From: Endozoicomonas sp. G2_2
GTDB taxonomy: Bacteria > Pseudomonadota > Gammaproteobacteria > Nevskiales > Salinisphaeraceae
Length of the DNA: 64,000 nt
Direction: 5' to 3'
Assembly: GCF_017744135.1 (NCBI RefSeq)
Contig: NZ_JAGHQU010000006.1
Span: 186,001 to 250,000, forward strand
A model generated the notes under the pieces. The model was not told where the DNA came from. It searched no databases and was given only the letters and a program-made list of their open reading frames with translations. Position numbers and translations under genes: made by a program. Shown piece after piece: positions 37,163-46,939 of the stretch (position 1 is the first letter of the stretch; every line of letters begins with the position of its first letter).

Positions 37163-37588
37163 ATGTCGCTGTCGCCCTACCCGGCCGGCCTCGTTCGCCG
37201 GCTCGCAGCCGCGGTCTACGACCTGTTTCTGCTCGTCGGTCTCTGGTTGCTCTCGGGCCTGCTGCTGTTGCCGTTTCACGGCGGCCATGCCGTGGACGGC
37301 CAGAACCTGTGGGTACGGCTCTATTTCCTGTTCATTCCCTATCTTTTCTTCTCGTGGTTCTGGATGCATGGCGGCCAGACCCTGGGCATGAAGGCGTGGC
37401 GGATGCAGCTGCGCAATCACGACGGCGGCCCGGTGCAGTGGCACCAGGCGGTGATCCGCTATATCGCCGCATGGTTCTCCTGGCTGTCGATCGCGGGCAT
37501 GCTCTGGTGCCTGATCGACAGCCAGCGACGCACCCTGCAGGACATCGCCAGCCGCACGGAACTGGTCGTGCTCCCGCGCGGCGATTGA
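37163..37588 (+). CDS. RDD family membrane protein
   Basis: This 141-residue protein has the RDD pattern: LVRRLAAAVYDLFLL near the N-terminus with Arg and Asp in the first helix, a second membrane segment around 50-68, the GQTLGMKAWRMQL motif, and a third membrane region ending in RRTLQDIAS. The function of the family is poorly known; some members are linked to ion transport. It is cotranscribed with the amidase and converges on lptG. Confidence 0.88.
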   Translation: MSLSPYPAGLVRRLAAAVYDLFLLVGLWLLSGLLLLPFHGGHAVDGQNLWVRLYFLFIPYLFFSWFWMHGGQTLGMKAWRMQLRNHDGGPVQWHQAVIRYIAAWFSWLSIAGMLWCLIDSQRRTLQDIASRTELVVLPRGD

Positions 37589-37613
37589 CGCCGTACGCGA
37601 ACCGCGCTGCTGC

Positions 37614-38678
37614 TCAGTTCAGGCGCCGCATCCAGACGAAGGTGGCAATCGCCAGCAGCGCTGTCGGCAGGCTCGCAGCCAGCCACGGCGCCACCCCGTA
37701 AACCGGGCCGGTCGCCGCCACGATCTCGTTGACGAGAAAGAACACGAGACCGATCAACCCGCCCATGAACAGACGTTGACCGGCGCTGGCGCTGCGCAGC
37801 GAACCGAAGGCAAACGGCAGCGCGAACACCACCAGCACCCAGACGGTGATGGGGTTGACGATGTTGCGCCACAGCGCGAGCCGGTAATCCTCGGCGTTGA
37901 TCTCGTTGCGATCGAGATAACCGATATAACGCCACAGACCGGGCGTCGACAGTTCGCTGGGTTCGGTGACCGCGAGTTCGAGCACGTCCGGGTCGATCTC
38001 GACATCCAGCGTGAGCGTCTCCGGTGCGCCGGTTTCTGTGCGGTCGGTCTGGATACGCGTGAACTTCGGGTTGTCGAGCTGGAGCCCGTTGTCGCGCAGC
38101 GCGCCGCTCTCGGCCGCCAGCGCCTGTTCCATCTGGCCGGCATCGTTCATGCGGAACACGTCGATACCGGCAATGCGGCCACCCGGCAACGTGCCGTCGA
38201 TACGCACCACGGTGTTGTCCTGGCGCAACCAGAGCCCGTCTTCGATCGAATCCGCCACCTGGCCGTGGCGGGCCTTGTCGCGAATCGCGTCGGCCGAGCG
38301 AACCCCGGCCGGACCCAGATACTCGCCCACGCCGACCGCGAGCAGCGACAGAAGCACCCCGGCTATCGACACCGAGACCGCGAGCCGGCGCATGGATACG
38401 CCCGATGCGCGCACCACGATCAGCTCACTACCCGCCGCCAGCGCCCCGAGCGCGAGCAGCGAACCCAGCAAGGCGACCACCGGCAGCACGAGATAGAGAT
38501 TGCTCGGCAGCTTGAGCAGCACGTACAGGATGACCTGCAGGAAGCCGAAATTGCCGTCGCCGATGTTGTCCGCCTCGCCGATGAATACCGACAACGCCAC
38601 CAGAGCGCCCACAACGAGGGTGACCACGCCCGTGGCGATCAGAATCGTACGACTGATATAGCGATCGATGATGTTCAT
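37614..38678 (-). CDS. lptG: LPS export ABC transporter permease LptG
   Basis: LptG is the inner-membrane permease that, with LptF and the ATPase LptB, extracts lipopolysaccharide and hands it to LptC. The 354-residue protein has the LptF/G arrangement of three N-terminal helices, a periplasmic beta-jellyroll (about 135-255) and three C-terminal helices. It begins MNIIDRYISRTILIATG. Its start overlaps the lptF stop by ATGA. Confidence 0.95.
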   Translation of the reverse strand: MNIIDRYISRTILIATGVVTLVVGALVALSVFIGEADNIGDGNFGFLQVILYVLLKLPSNLYLVLPVVALLGSLLALGALAAGSELIVVRASGVSMRRLAVSVSIAGVLLSLLAVGVGEYLGPAGVRSADAIRDKARHGQVADSIEDGLWLRQDNTVVRIDGTLPGGRIAGIDVFRMNDAGQMEQALAAESGALRDNGLQLDNPKFTRIQTDRTETGAPETLTLDVEIDPDVLELAVTEPSELSTPGLWRYIGYLDRNEINAEDYRLALWRNIVNPITVWVLVVFALPFAFGSLRSASAGQRLFMGGLIGLVFFLVNEIVAATGPVYGVAPWLAASLPTALLAIATFVWMRRLN

Positions 38679-39775
38679 GCCGCGGCTCCCCTACGGCGAC
38701 GCGCGAATACGCCCTGCTCGCGCATGACCATGCCGACCGCCACGGCCAGCACGATCAGGTGCACCCACCACACGCCGAGCACGGCCGGCAGGGTCTCGTC
38801 CTCCACGGCCACGGCCGCGAGATGCACGGCGTTGATGTAGATCACATAGACGAGGATGCCCGCGATGACCCGCGCATAGCGGCCCGCGCGTGGCGGCACA
38901 CGCCCCAGCGGCAGCGCCAGCAAGGTGAGAATCAATATGGATATGGGCACGGAAACGCGCGTCTGCCACTCCGCCGCCGCTTCGGGATCGTCACTCGCCA
39001 ATAGCGCCGACAGGCTTTGCGTGCCTACATCGCTGCTCGCCTGCCCCCGAGGCGCGGCCAACTGCACGCCATGCTCGGCGAACTGGATCACCCGGTAGTC
39101 CGCGCGGCCGGGGTTGCCCTCGTAGCGCCAGCCATCGTCGAGCACGAGCGTCACCTGGCCGGTCTCGTCGTCGGTCTGCTGGCGGGCGCGATCGGCGGTC
39201 ACGATAGTCTGGCTGGGCTGCCCTTTCTCGTTGTCGCGCTTCACGCGGATGAAGACATTGCGCAGGTTTTCATCGCGATCGCGACTTTCTGCGTAGAACA
39301 CCGCATCGCCATCGAGAAAGGTTCGAAAACGCCCGGGCGCAAGGGTCTCGAGCACCGTGGTCGCGCCTTCGGCGCCGATGCGCTCCATGGCCTGTTCGGC
39401 CTTGGGGGCGGCAAAAATCGACATCGCACCCGCGGCGACAGCGACGATCACCGCGAGGCAGATGAACGGCGCATAGACCGTACGCAGACCCGCACCACCC
39501 GCAAAGAGAGCGGCCATCTCGTTATCGCGACACAGCCGACCGAGCGTGAGCAGCACGCCGAGCAATATGGACACCGGAAGCACGATTTCCAGATTTTCGA
39601 CGAGTTTGAAGACCGCCAGTTCCAGAACCGTGTTGACCGGCAACTCGCCGGCGGCGGCGTCGGCGATGAAACGCGCAAAACCCAGGCCGAGGGTCAGAAA
39701 CAGCAAAACGCCCGCCACGACGAGCCAGGTGCGGCTGACCTCGGCGAACAGATAGCGAAAGATGACTCTAGTCAT
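38675..39775 (-). CDS. lptF: LPS export ABC transporter permease LptF
   Basis: LptF is the partner of LptG. The 366-residue protein has the same six-helix plus periplasmic jellyroll plan. It begins MTRVIFRYLFAEVSRTWLVV and has the conserved SILLGVLLTLGRLCRDNEMAAL segment (quoted in part) facing the LptB coupling site. It is divergent from pepA across a ~205-base gap, the same arrangement as in E. coli. Confidence 0.95.
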   Translation of the reverse strand: MTRVIFRYLFAEVSRTWLVVAGVLLFLTLGLGFARFIADAAAGELPVNTVLELAVFKLVENLEIVLPVSILLGVLLTLGRLCRDNEMAALFAGGAGLRTVYAPFICLAVIVAVAAGAMSIFAAPKAEQAMERIGAEGATTVLETLAPGRFRTFLDGDAVFYAESRDRDENLRNVFIRVKRDNEKGQPSQTIVTADRARQQTDDETGQVTLVLDDGWRYEGNPGRADYRVIQFAEHGVQLAAPRGQASSDVGTQSLSALLASDDPEAAAEWQTRVSVPISILILTLLALPLGRVPPRAGRYARVIAGILVYVIYINAVHLAAVAVEDETLPAVLGVWWVHLIVLAVAVGMVMREQGVFARRRRGAAA

Positions 39776-39980
39776 GTTTCCGGCCGACCCGTGTTCGAAT
39801 GGAATACTTCATTATTGGCGGTTGTCGCTGCGGCGGGGATGATTTTTTCGCGCTTTTCTGTAAACTGCGCGGCCTTCGGTCGATACAGCGTAGAGGCACG
39901 TACGGCGCGCAACCCTTTCAAGGGCTGAAACTGCCGACGCTTTACGCGGTCTGAAATATTCAGTCTTGCAGGAGCACTCC

Positions 39981-41486
39981 ATGGAATATCTCGTCAAAAG
40001 TGGCAGTCCGGAAAAGCAGCGGGTGGGCTGCGTGGTCGTGGGTATCTTCGATCGCCGCAAGCCATCAACGCAAGCTGAAGCCTTGGACAGCGTCAGCGGC
40101 GGGCTAATCGCTTCGGTCATGCGCCGCGGCGACATGGACGGCAAACTCGGTCAGACGACCGTGCTGCACGGCCTGGATGATCTGTTCTGCGATCGTATCC
40201 TGCTGGTCGGCTGCGGCAAGGAACGGGATTTCAACCCCCGCGCCTATCGCCGCGCCTGCCAGGCCGCCGCCAAGCAACTGGACGGCATGGGCGGCGTCGA
40301 TGCCGCAATCTACCTCACCGAGCTCAACGTCAAGGGCCGCGACGATTTCGGCTGGCAGGTCAAGCAGGCGCTGCTGACCATCGAGGACACCTTCTATCGC
40401 TTCGAAGCCTGCCGCGGGCCGGCCTACGAGAAGCATAGCCGCAAGCTCTCGCGCATTGTCTTCCAGGTACCGCGGCGCTCCGACCTGCCGGCCGCCGAGC
40501 GCGGTGTCGACGAAGGCGTCGCCACCGCCAACGGCGTGAAGTTCGCCAAGGACCTCGGCAACATGCCGGGCAACATCTGCACGCCCACCTACCTCGCCGA
40601 GCAGGCGCAGTCGCTGTCCGAGCGCCAGAACACCGTCAAGACCAGCGTGCTCGAGGAAGCCGACATGGAAGCGCTGGGCATGGGCGCGCTGCTGGGCGTA
40701 TCCCGCGGCTCCAGCCAGCCGGCCAAGCTCATCACCATGGAGTACATGAACGGCCCGAAGAACGCCAAGCCGGTCGTGCTCGTCGGCAAGGGCGTGACGT
40801 TTGATGCCGGCGGCATCAGCCTCAAGCCGGGTGCGGCCATGGACGAGATGAAGTACGACATGGGCGGTGCCGCCAGCGTGTTCGGCGCGGTCCAGGCCGC
40901 GGCCGAACTGGGCCTGCCGATCAATGTCGTGGGCGTAGTCGCGGCCACCGAGAATCTGCCGGACGGCAACGCCTACAAGCCGGGCGACATCCTTACCAGC
41001 ATGTCCGGCCAGACCATCGAGATCCTGAACACCGACGCCGAGGGCCGTCTGGCCCTGGCCGATGCGCTGACCTACGTCGAGCGCAACTACCAGCCGGATG
41101 CCGTGGTCGACATGGCCACCCTCACCGGCGCCTGTGTGGTCGCACTCGGCGCGCATGCCGCCGGTCTGTTCTCCAACAACAGCCCGTTGCGCCGCGGCCT
41201 GCGCGATGCCGGCGAGAACGTGGGCGATCGCGCCTGGCCCATGCCGCTGTGGGAGGAATACCAGTCCCAGCTGGATTCCAACTTCGCCGACATGGCGAAC
41301 GTTGGCGGCAAGCAGGCCGGCGCGGTCACCGCGGCGAGCTTTCTGCACCGCTTCGCACGCAAGCTGCGCTGGGCGCATCTGGACATCGCCGGCGTGGCCT
41401 GGAAGTCCGGCGCCGAGAAAGGCGCGACCGGGCGTCCGGTCGGGCTGCTGGTGCAGTATCTGATCGATCGCGCACAGCAGGACTGA
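39981..41486 (+). CDS. pepA: Cytosol leucyl aminopeptidase PepA
   Basis: PepA is a hexameric M17 two-metal aminopeptidase that also binds DNA in some bacteria. The C-terminal catalytic domain carries VGKGVTFDAGGISLKPG with the Lys and Asp ligands, YDMGGAASVFG, and the family signature NTDAEGRLALADAL. The ATG at 39981 has AGGAG 6 bases upstream and gives 501 residues; the TTG at 39966 is not favoured. It is followed by holC and valS in the conserved order. Confidence 0.96.
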   Translation: MEYLVKSGSPEKQRVGCVVVGIFDRRKPSTQAEALDSVSGGLIASVMRRGDMDGKLGQTTVLHGLDDLFCDRILLVGCGKERDFNPRAYRRACQAAAKQLDGMGGVDAAIYLTELNVKGRDDFGWQVKQALLTIEDTFYRFEACRGPAYEKHSRKLSRIVFQVPRRSDLPAAERGVDEGVATANGVKFAKDLGNMPGNICTPTYLAEQAQSLSERQNTVKTSVLEEADMEALGMGALLGVSRGSSQPAKLITMEYMNGPKNAKPVVLVGKGVTFDAGGISLKPGAAMDEMKYDMGGAASVFGAVQAAAELGLPINVVGVVAATENLPDGNAYKPGDILTSMSGQTIEILNTDAEGRLALADALTYVERNYQPDAVVDMATLTGACVVALGAHAAGLFSNNSPLRRGLRDAGENVGDRAWPMPLWEEYQSQLDSNFADMANVGGKQAGAVTAASFLHRFARKLRWAHLDIAGVAWKSGAEKGATGRPVGLLVQYLIDRAQQD

Positions 41487-41503
41487 AGCGCCGTTCCGTC
41501 GCG

Positions 41504-41938
41504 ATGACCGAAGTCTTCTTCTACATCCTGGAAGACACGGCCGCCGATGCGAACATGCGCTTTGCCTGCCGCCTGACCGAGAAGGCGCACGACGGCGGGC
41601 ACCGCGTCTATCTGCATGCGGCCGACGCGCACCAGGCCGAAGCGCTCGACAACCTGCTCTGGCAGTTCCGCCAGGGCAGTTTCGTGCCGCATGTCACCGC
41701 GGCCGGCCTGGCTGCGGACGACGACCTCACCCCGGTCGTGATCGGCACGGGTGAGCCGCCGGCCGGCTTCGACGACGTACTGATCAACGTCGGTGGCGAT
41801 GTGGGCGGTTTTTTCTCCCGTTTCGCGCGCCACAATGAAGTCGTGCCGCCGGCCGATGTGGATACCGCCCGTTCGCGGTATCGTTTCTACAAGGATCGCG
41901 GCTACGCGCTGACCACCCACAAGATCCCGGCCGGCTGA
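41504..41938 (+). CDS. holC: DNA polymerase III chi subunit
   Basis: HolC connects the clamp loader to single-strand binding protein. The 144-residue protein has the chi fold pattern [20 protein letters not shown], then [13 protein letters not shown] and the C-terminal [13 protein letters not shown]. It starts 17 bases after pepA and precedes valS, as in E. coli. The frame is open upstream only over pepA. Confidence 0.94.
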   Translation: MTEVFFYILEDTAADANMRFACRLTEKAHDGGHRVYLHAADAHQAEALDNLLWQFRQGSFVPHVTAAGLAADDDLTPVVIGTGEPPAGFDDVLINVGGDVGGFFSRFARHNEVVPPADVDTARSRYRFYKDRGYALTTHKIPAG

Positions 41939-42015
41939 ACACGGCGGTTTTCAGCCGGCCTCCTCTTTCAAAACGACAGGCAGGCCCGCAGTGTCGGGCC
42001 GAAAGGCAACGCTTG

Positions 42016-44967
42016 ATGGCCGACATGGACAAGACCTTCGACCCCCATACCATCGAGGCCCGCTGGTATCCCGTATGGGAGGAGCGCGGCTATTTCGCGC
42101 CCGATTACGATGCCCCGGGCGACCCCTACTGCATCATGCTGCCGCCGCCGAACGTCACTGGCAGCCTGCATATGGGCCACGCCTTTCAGCACACGCTGAT
42201 GGACGCGCTCACGCGCTACCACCGGATGCTCGGCCAGCCCACGCTCTGGCAGCCCGGCACCGACCACGCGGGCATCGCGACCCAGATGCTGGTCGAGCGC
42301 AAGGTCGAAGCCGAAGGCCAGTCGCGTCACTCACTCGGCCGTGATGCCTTCACCGATCGCATCTGGGACTGGAAGGCCGAATCCGGTGGGCACATCACGC
42401 GCCAGATGCGACGCATGGGCACCTCGGTGGACTGGTCGCGCGAGCGTTTCACCATGGACGACGGCCTGTCGGAAGCCGTGCGCGATACCTTCGTGGCCCT
42501 CTACGACAAGGGCCTGATCTATCGTGGCCAGCGGCTGGTCAACTGGGATCCGGTACTCAACACGGCGGTCTCCGATCTCGAGGTCGAAAACGCCGAAGTC
42601 GCCGGCCACATGTGGCACTTTAAGTATCCGCTGGAAGACGACGAGACCTACGAATACATCGAGACCGACGAGGACGGCAACGAGACCTTTCGCGAAACCC
42701 GCGATTACATCTCGATCGCCACCACGCGTCCGGAAACAATGCTCGGCGACGGCGCGATCGCGGTGCATCCGGACGACGCGCGCTATGCGCTGATCGTCGG
42801 CAAGCGCTGCGAGATTCCGGTCGGCCCCAAGGCACAACGCCGGCTGATCCCGATCATCACCGACGAATACCCGGACCCGGAATTCGGCTCGGGCGCGGTG
42901 AAGATCACCGGCGCGCACGACTTCAACGACTATGAAGTCGCCCGGCGCAACGACATCCCCATGTATCGCCTCATGGACAGCACCGCGCACCTGCGCGATG
43001 ACGGCGAACCCTACGAGCGCGCCGCCGTGCGCGCGGCCGAGATCGTGGCCTCCGGCACCACGCCGAGCGCGGCCGACGTGGACGCGATCAACCTGGTGCC
43101 GGACGCGTACCGCGGTCTGGAGCGATTCGAGGCCCGCCGACAGATCGTCGCGGCCATCGACGCCGACGGCCTGATGATCACCGTCGAAGACAAGGCGATC
43201 ATGCAGCCCTACGGCGACCGCTCGGGCGACGTGATCGAGCCGATGCTCACCAACCAGTGGTTCGTGGACGCCAAGACGCTTGCCAAACCGGCGATCGAGG
43301 CGGTCGAGGACGGGCGTATCAAGTTCGTGCCCGGCAACTGGGACAAGACCTATTTCGAATGGATGCGCAACATCCAGGACTGGTGCATCTCGCGCCAGCT
43401 CTGGTGGGGCCACCGGATTCCGGCCTGGTACGACGACGCCGGCAACATCTACGTCGGCAAGAACGAGGCCGACGCCCGGGCGCGCAACGACCTCGCCGAC
43501 GACGTCACGCTGACGCAGGACGAGGACGTACTCGACACCTGGTACTCGTCGGGCCTGTGGGCCTTCTCCACGCTCGGCTGGCCCGAGAATACGCGCGCGC
43601 TCAAGACCTTCTACCCGACGTCGGTGCTGGTCACCGGCTTCGACATCATCTTCTTCTGGGTCGCCCGGATGATCATGATGGGCGTTGAATTCATGGACGA
43701 CGTGCCGTTTCGCGAGGTCTATGTCCATGGCCTCGTGCGCGACTCGGACGGCGCCAAGATGTCCAAGTCCAAGGGCAATGTGCTGGACCCGATCGACCTG
43801 ATCGACGGCATCGACCTGGAATCGCTGGTCGCCAAGCGCACCGCCAACATGATGCAGCCGCAAAAGGCGAAGGCGATCGAAAAGACCACGCGCAAGGCCT
43901 TCCCCGACGGTATCGCCGCCCACGGCACCGACGCACTGCGCTTCACCTTCGCCGCACTTGCCTCGCCCGGGCGCGATATCCGTTTCGACCTGGGCCGCGT
44001 GGAGGGCTATCGCAACTTCTGCAACAAGCTCTGGAACGCCGCGCGGTTCACGCTCATGCAGATCGGCGACGACTACGTGCCGGCGGCCGACGACGCGGTC
44101 GAACTGTCGCAGGCGGATCGCTGGATCGTGTCGCGCCTGCAGCGTCTCGAGGCAGAAGTCACGAAGCAGTTCGACAGCTATCGCTTCGATCTTGCCTCGA
44201 AGGCGATCCACGACTTCATCTGGCACTACTTCTGCGACTGGTATCTGGAGCTCATCAAGCCGGTGCTCTCCGGCACGTCCAGCGACGCGCAGAAGGCCGG
44301 CACCCGGCGCACCCTGCTGCGCGTGCTGGAAACCACGCTGCGCATCGCGCATCCGCTCATGCCCTTCATCACCGAGGAAATCTGGCAGCGCGTCGCGCCG
44401 CTCGCGCGCGGCGAAGCCCTGGCCGAAGGCGGCGAAAGCATCTCCACTCAGGCGTTCCCGCGCCCCGATGAATCGCGTATCGACGAGGCGGCCGAGGCCG
44501 AAATCGACTGGCTGCGCGACGTGATCGCCGGCCTGCGCACGATCCGCGGCGAGATGGATATCGCCCCGAGCCAGACCATTCCGGTCATGGTCGCCAATGC
44601 CAGCGCCAGCGATCGCGAACGGCTCGCCACCCACCGCGCGGCGATCGATTTTCTCGCCCGTGTCGAATCCGTCGACGAGATCGCGGCCGACGACGCGCCC
44701 GAGGCCGCCACCGCACTGGTGGGCGACATGCAACTGCGCGTGCCGCTGGCCGGGCTCATCGACCAGGAAGCCGAACTGGCGCGCCTGGACAAGCGCCTGG
44801 CCAAGCTAGAAAAGGATCTGGCCGGCATTCGCGGGCGGCTTTCCAACGAATCGTTCGTGGCCAAGGCGCCGGCGGATGTGGTCGACAAGGCCCGCGAACA
44901 GCAGGCCAGCGTCGAACGCGAAGCCGCGGAACTCGCGGAACAACGCCAGCGGATCGCGGCCTTATGA
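42016..44967 (+). CDS. valS: Valyl-tRNA synthetase
   Basis: ValS is a class Ia synthetase with editing activity. The HIGH-type motif is [15 protein letters not shown] near residue 45, the KMSKS motif is [10 protein letters not shown] near residue 580, and the editing domain includes [19 protein letters not shown]-terminal coiled-coil tRNA-binding arm ([20 protein letters not shown]) ends the 983-residue protein. The ATG at 42016 with GAAAGG upstream is chosen over the adjacent in-frame TTG at 42013. Confidence 0.97.
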   Translation: MADMDKTFDPHTIEARWYPVWEERGYFAPDYDAPGDPYCIMLPPPNVTGSLHMGHAFQHTLMDALTRYHRMLGQPTLWQPGTDHAGIATQMLVERKVEAEGQSRHSLGRDAFTDRIWDWKAESGGHITRQMRRMGTSVDWSRERFTMDDGLSEAVRDTFVALYDKGLIYRGQRLVNWDPVLNTAVSDLEVENAEVAGHMWHFKYPLEDDETYEYIETDEDGNETFRETRDYISIATTRPETMLGDGAIAVHPDDARYALIVGKRCEIPVGPKAQRRLIPIITDEYPDPEFGSGAVKITGAHDFNDYEVARRNDIPMYRLMDSTAHLRDDGEPYERAAVRAAEIVASGTTPSAADVDAINLVPDAYRGLERFEARRQIVAAIDADGLMITVEDKAIMQPYGDRSGDVIEPMLTNQWFVDAKTLAKPAIEAVEDGRIKFVPGNWDKTYFEWMRNIQDWCISRQLWWGHRIPAWYDDAGNIYVGKNEADARARNDLADDVTLTQDEDVLDTWYSSGLWAFSTLGWPENTRALKTFYPTSVLVTGFDIIFFWVARMIMMGVEFMDDVPFREVYVHGLVRDSDGAKMSKSKGNVLDPIDLIDGIDLESLVAKRTANMMQPQKAKAIEKTTRKAFPDGIAAHGTDALRFTFAALASPGRDIRFDLGRVEGYRNFCNKLWNAARFTLMQIGDDYVPAADDAVELSQADRWIVSRLQRLEAEVTKQFDSYRFDLASKAIHDFIWHYFCDWYLELIKPVLSGTSSDAQKAGTRRTLLRVLETTLRIAHPLMPFITEEIWQRVAPLARGEALAEGGESISTQAFPRPDESRIDEAAEAEIDWLRDVIAGLRTIRGEMDIAPSQTIPVMVANASASDRERLATHRAAIDFLARVESVDEIAADDAPEAATALVGDMQLRVPLAGLIDQEAELARLDKRLAKLEKDLAGIRGRLSNESFVAKAPADVVDKAREQQASVEREAAELAEQRQRIAAL

Positions 44968-45224
44968 ATGACGGGCGACCTGAACATGTACCGAGTTCAG
45001 GCTGCACGGTGAACTCCTTTGTTAATCCGGCGCCGGCGCGAAAAAGTTTCACGTGAAGGCACAATGACGCGACGAATGAATGCCGACCAGCGATGCGCAA
45101 ACTTGACCTGGCTTAGCGCCTGCGCACCCTGGCGTGAGGCCTGCTTCATACCGCTCTCGGTATCTGCCAACTCCGGCATGTACTGAGCAAAAGACCTAAT
45201 CGAGACGATCGAAGGTAGAACACC
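44968..45224. other. Gap between valS and fxsA with a hairpin
   Basis: CCTGAAC (44979-44985) and GTTCAGG (44995-45001) form a perfect 7-bp hairpin just after valS, with no following T-run. Further on is a parS-like sequence at 45046-45057. No open frame here looks coding. GAAGG at 45211-45215 is the fxsA ribosome binding site. Confidence 0.55.
45046..45057. promoter_or_regulatory. parS-like sequence
   Basis: GTTTCACGTGAA matches the core of the bacterial ParB-binding parS consensus TGTTTCACGTGAAACA at 12 of 16 positions. The left half is nearly complete, and the right half diverges after GTGAA. A non-specific E-box-like CACGTG palindrome is the alternative. Confidence 0.3.
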
Positions 45225-45761
45225 ATGGCCCTACGACTGCTGATCCTGTTCATCGCCCTGCCGATCATCGAGCTGTTTCTGCTCATCAAGATCGGCGGTG
45301 TGATCGGCTTTTTGCCGACCATCGCGCTGGTGATTCTCACCGCGGTGATCGGCAGCCAGCTGGTGCGCCGTCAGGGGTTGACGGTGCTCTCACGCATTCG
45401 CGAATCGCAGGCCCGCGGCGAAATGCCGGCGCTGCCGATGCTCGACGGCGCCGCCCTGCTGCTGGCCGGTTTCATGCTGCTTACCCCGGGCTTTCTTTCC
45501 GATGCGCTGGGCTTCGTGTTGCTGGTGCCCGGCCTGCGTCAGAAGATCGCCCGTCGACTGTTGTCGCGGGTGGTGATCATGCAGCCGGCCGGCGGCGTGA
45601 ACGAGCGCTATGCCGGCCGGGGCCAGCATTCGCGACCGGACCCGAACGCCGTGATCGAAGGCGATTACGAACGCCGCGATCAAGGCACCGACAAGCGCGG
45701 CCCGGCGAGCCCGAAAGCCGACGACACAAGCGAACGCAGCGGCCGCGACGACGGCGTCTGA
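45225..45761 (+). CDS. fxsA: FxsA family membrane protein
   Basis: This 178-residue protein has the FxsA domain (about 1-130). The N-terminal helix is LRLLILFIALPIIELFLLI, followed by GFLPTIALVILTAVIGSQL and a third hydrophobic region with LLTPGFLSDALGF. In E. coli FxsA overproduction relieves phage F exclusion; the normal role is unclear. The hydrophilic C-terminus overlaps the 3' end of the convergent lipase gene by 82 bases. Confidence 0.92.
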   Translation: MALRLLILFIALPIIELFLLIKIGGVIGFLPTIALVILTAVIGSQLVRRQGLTVLSRIRESQARGEMPALPMLDGAALLLAGFMLLTPGFLSDALGFVLLVPGLRQKIARRLLSRVVIMQPAGGVNERYAGRGQHSRPDPNAVIEGDYERRDQGTDKRGPASPKADDTSERSGRDDGV

Positions 45762-46792
45762 ACGTCGCCCGGCAACGCCGAGCGCGCATAGGGCATCAGC
45801 GCCGGCTCGTCCATGGCGCGGGTAAGAAAGATGGACGCGGCGGCGGGCAGATAGGTCGCGGCATTGATCAGCGCGTCGACCGGGGTCATGCCCGCTGCAA
45901 CCAGTCGCGCGCAGGCCGCCCCGCGATCGATACGGTCGACGTCCGCTGCGCCGTCGTTGTCCAGGGCATCTCGCGCCAGCGCATAGGCTACCGCATCGGT
46001 GATCATCGGAATATGCATGACGGGGCGGAACGGGCAGACCTGCTGCACCGCCACGTTGGTCGCGCCGGCAATCGCGGGCGACGGGTTGAGCGCACTGGTG
46101 ACCACGATCTCGTCGGTGAAACTGTAGATGCTGGTGTAATCCGGCCCGGCCGGTGTCTCGTCGCCGTTGTTCAACGCGCTCAGAAACAGCGAGTCGGGGC
46201 GCTGCTGCGCGACCGACTCGGTAGAGCCCTTGAGCTGCTGCAGACAGACCGCATCGGCGGCGATCGTGCCGTGGCTGGAGCCGGACAGCATGATCAGATC
46301 GTCCAGCTTGTCGCCGATGTCGGGCCAGAAACGGATCGCCCAGCGTGCTTCCAGCGCGCCCTGGCTGTGCGTGATCACGTCCACCGCGCCCCCGAAACGT
46401 TCATAGAGCGTGCGCACCGCGTATACGACATATTCGCTCGACACCTGGGCATCGGCCAGCGCGCGCATGGGCAGGCGCACGGTGCACACGCTGTAGCCAT
46501 CCGCGGTGAGCACCGGCACATAGGTTCGGTCCCAGCTTTCGCTGGCGGTCAGGCCGGTGCCGTGCACGAGCAGCACTGCGCCATCGCGGCTGCCGGCGTC
46601 GCCGCACACAAGCGCTTCGGCAAGCAGCTCGTGGTTTACGCCGAGTGCCGGGCCCGGCGCTTCGGTTACCCCATCCAGAATGGCCGCCATCGTCGTACGC
46701 GGCGTATTGGCCGCCGCGGCCACGCCCGCACCCGTGGCGCATAAAACGATCGCAGCCGTCAGCCGCCACACAACGCGCATCACCGCCATCAT
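45680..46792 (-). CDS. Secreted lipase resembling Candida antarctica lipase B
   Basis: The protein has a signal peptide ending near VAAAA, then an alpha/beta hydrolase domain. VHGTG is followed by a nucleophile elbow THSQGALEARW (like TWSQGGLVAQW in lipase B), FTDEIV for the catalytic Asp, VMHIPM for the His, and DEPALMPYAR near the C-terminus (like EPDLMPYAR). From the GTG at 46822 these are Ser153, Asp237 and His270. The ATG at 46792 (or 46789) has GGGGAG upstream and is preferred. The substrate is probably an ester or lipid in the periplasm or outside the cell. Confidence 0.85.
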   Translation of the reverse strand: MMAVMRVVWRLTAAIVLCATGAGVAAAANTPRTTMAAILDGVTEAPGPALGVNHELLAEALVCGDAGSRDGAVLLVHGTGLTASESWDRTYVPVLTADGYSVCTVRLPMRALADAQVSSEYVVYAVRTLYERFGGAVDVITHSQGALEARWAIRFWPDIGDKLDDLIMLSGSSHGTIAADAVCLQQLKGSTESVAQQRPDSLFLSALNNGDETPAGPDYTSIYSFTDEIVVTSALNPSPAIAGATNVAVQQVCPFRPVMHIPMITDAVAYALARDALDNDGAADVDRIDRGAACARLVAAGMTPVDALINAATYLPAAASIFLTRAMDEPALMPYARSALPGDVQTPSSRPLRSLVSSAFGLAGPRLSVP

Positions 46793-46849
46793 CCCGCTCC
46801 CCGCGAACCGCGCCCGATCCACATTTCTTTTTAGGAAATCTCGATTTTC

Positions 46850-46877
46850 ATACTAGCGGTGACCCCCGGCATGTCAA
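46850..46877 (-). promoter_or_regulatory. Sigma-70 promoter of the lipase gene
   Basis: On the reverse strand a perfect -35 TTGACA (46872-46877) is followed after 16 bases by TAGTAT (46850-46855). The predicted transcript starts near 46843, about 20 bases before the GTG and 50 before the preferred ATG of the lipase gene. Confidence 0.6.
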
Positions 46878-46939
46878 CGCGGGCCCGCATTCGGTAATCT
46901 GGCAGACAGCATGACTCGCCCGACCCGTGATACCCGCCC

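Noticed and set aside
42331-44733. 800-residue frame antisense to valS
   Set aside because: High-GC shadow of a highly conserved gene; no domains or start signals.
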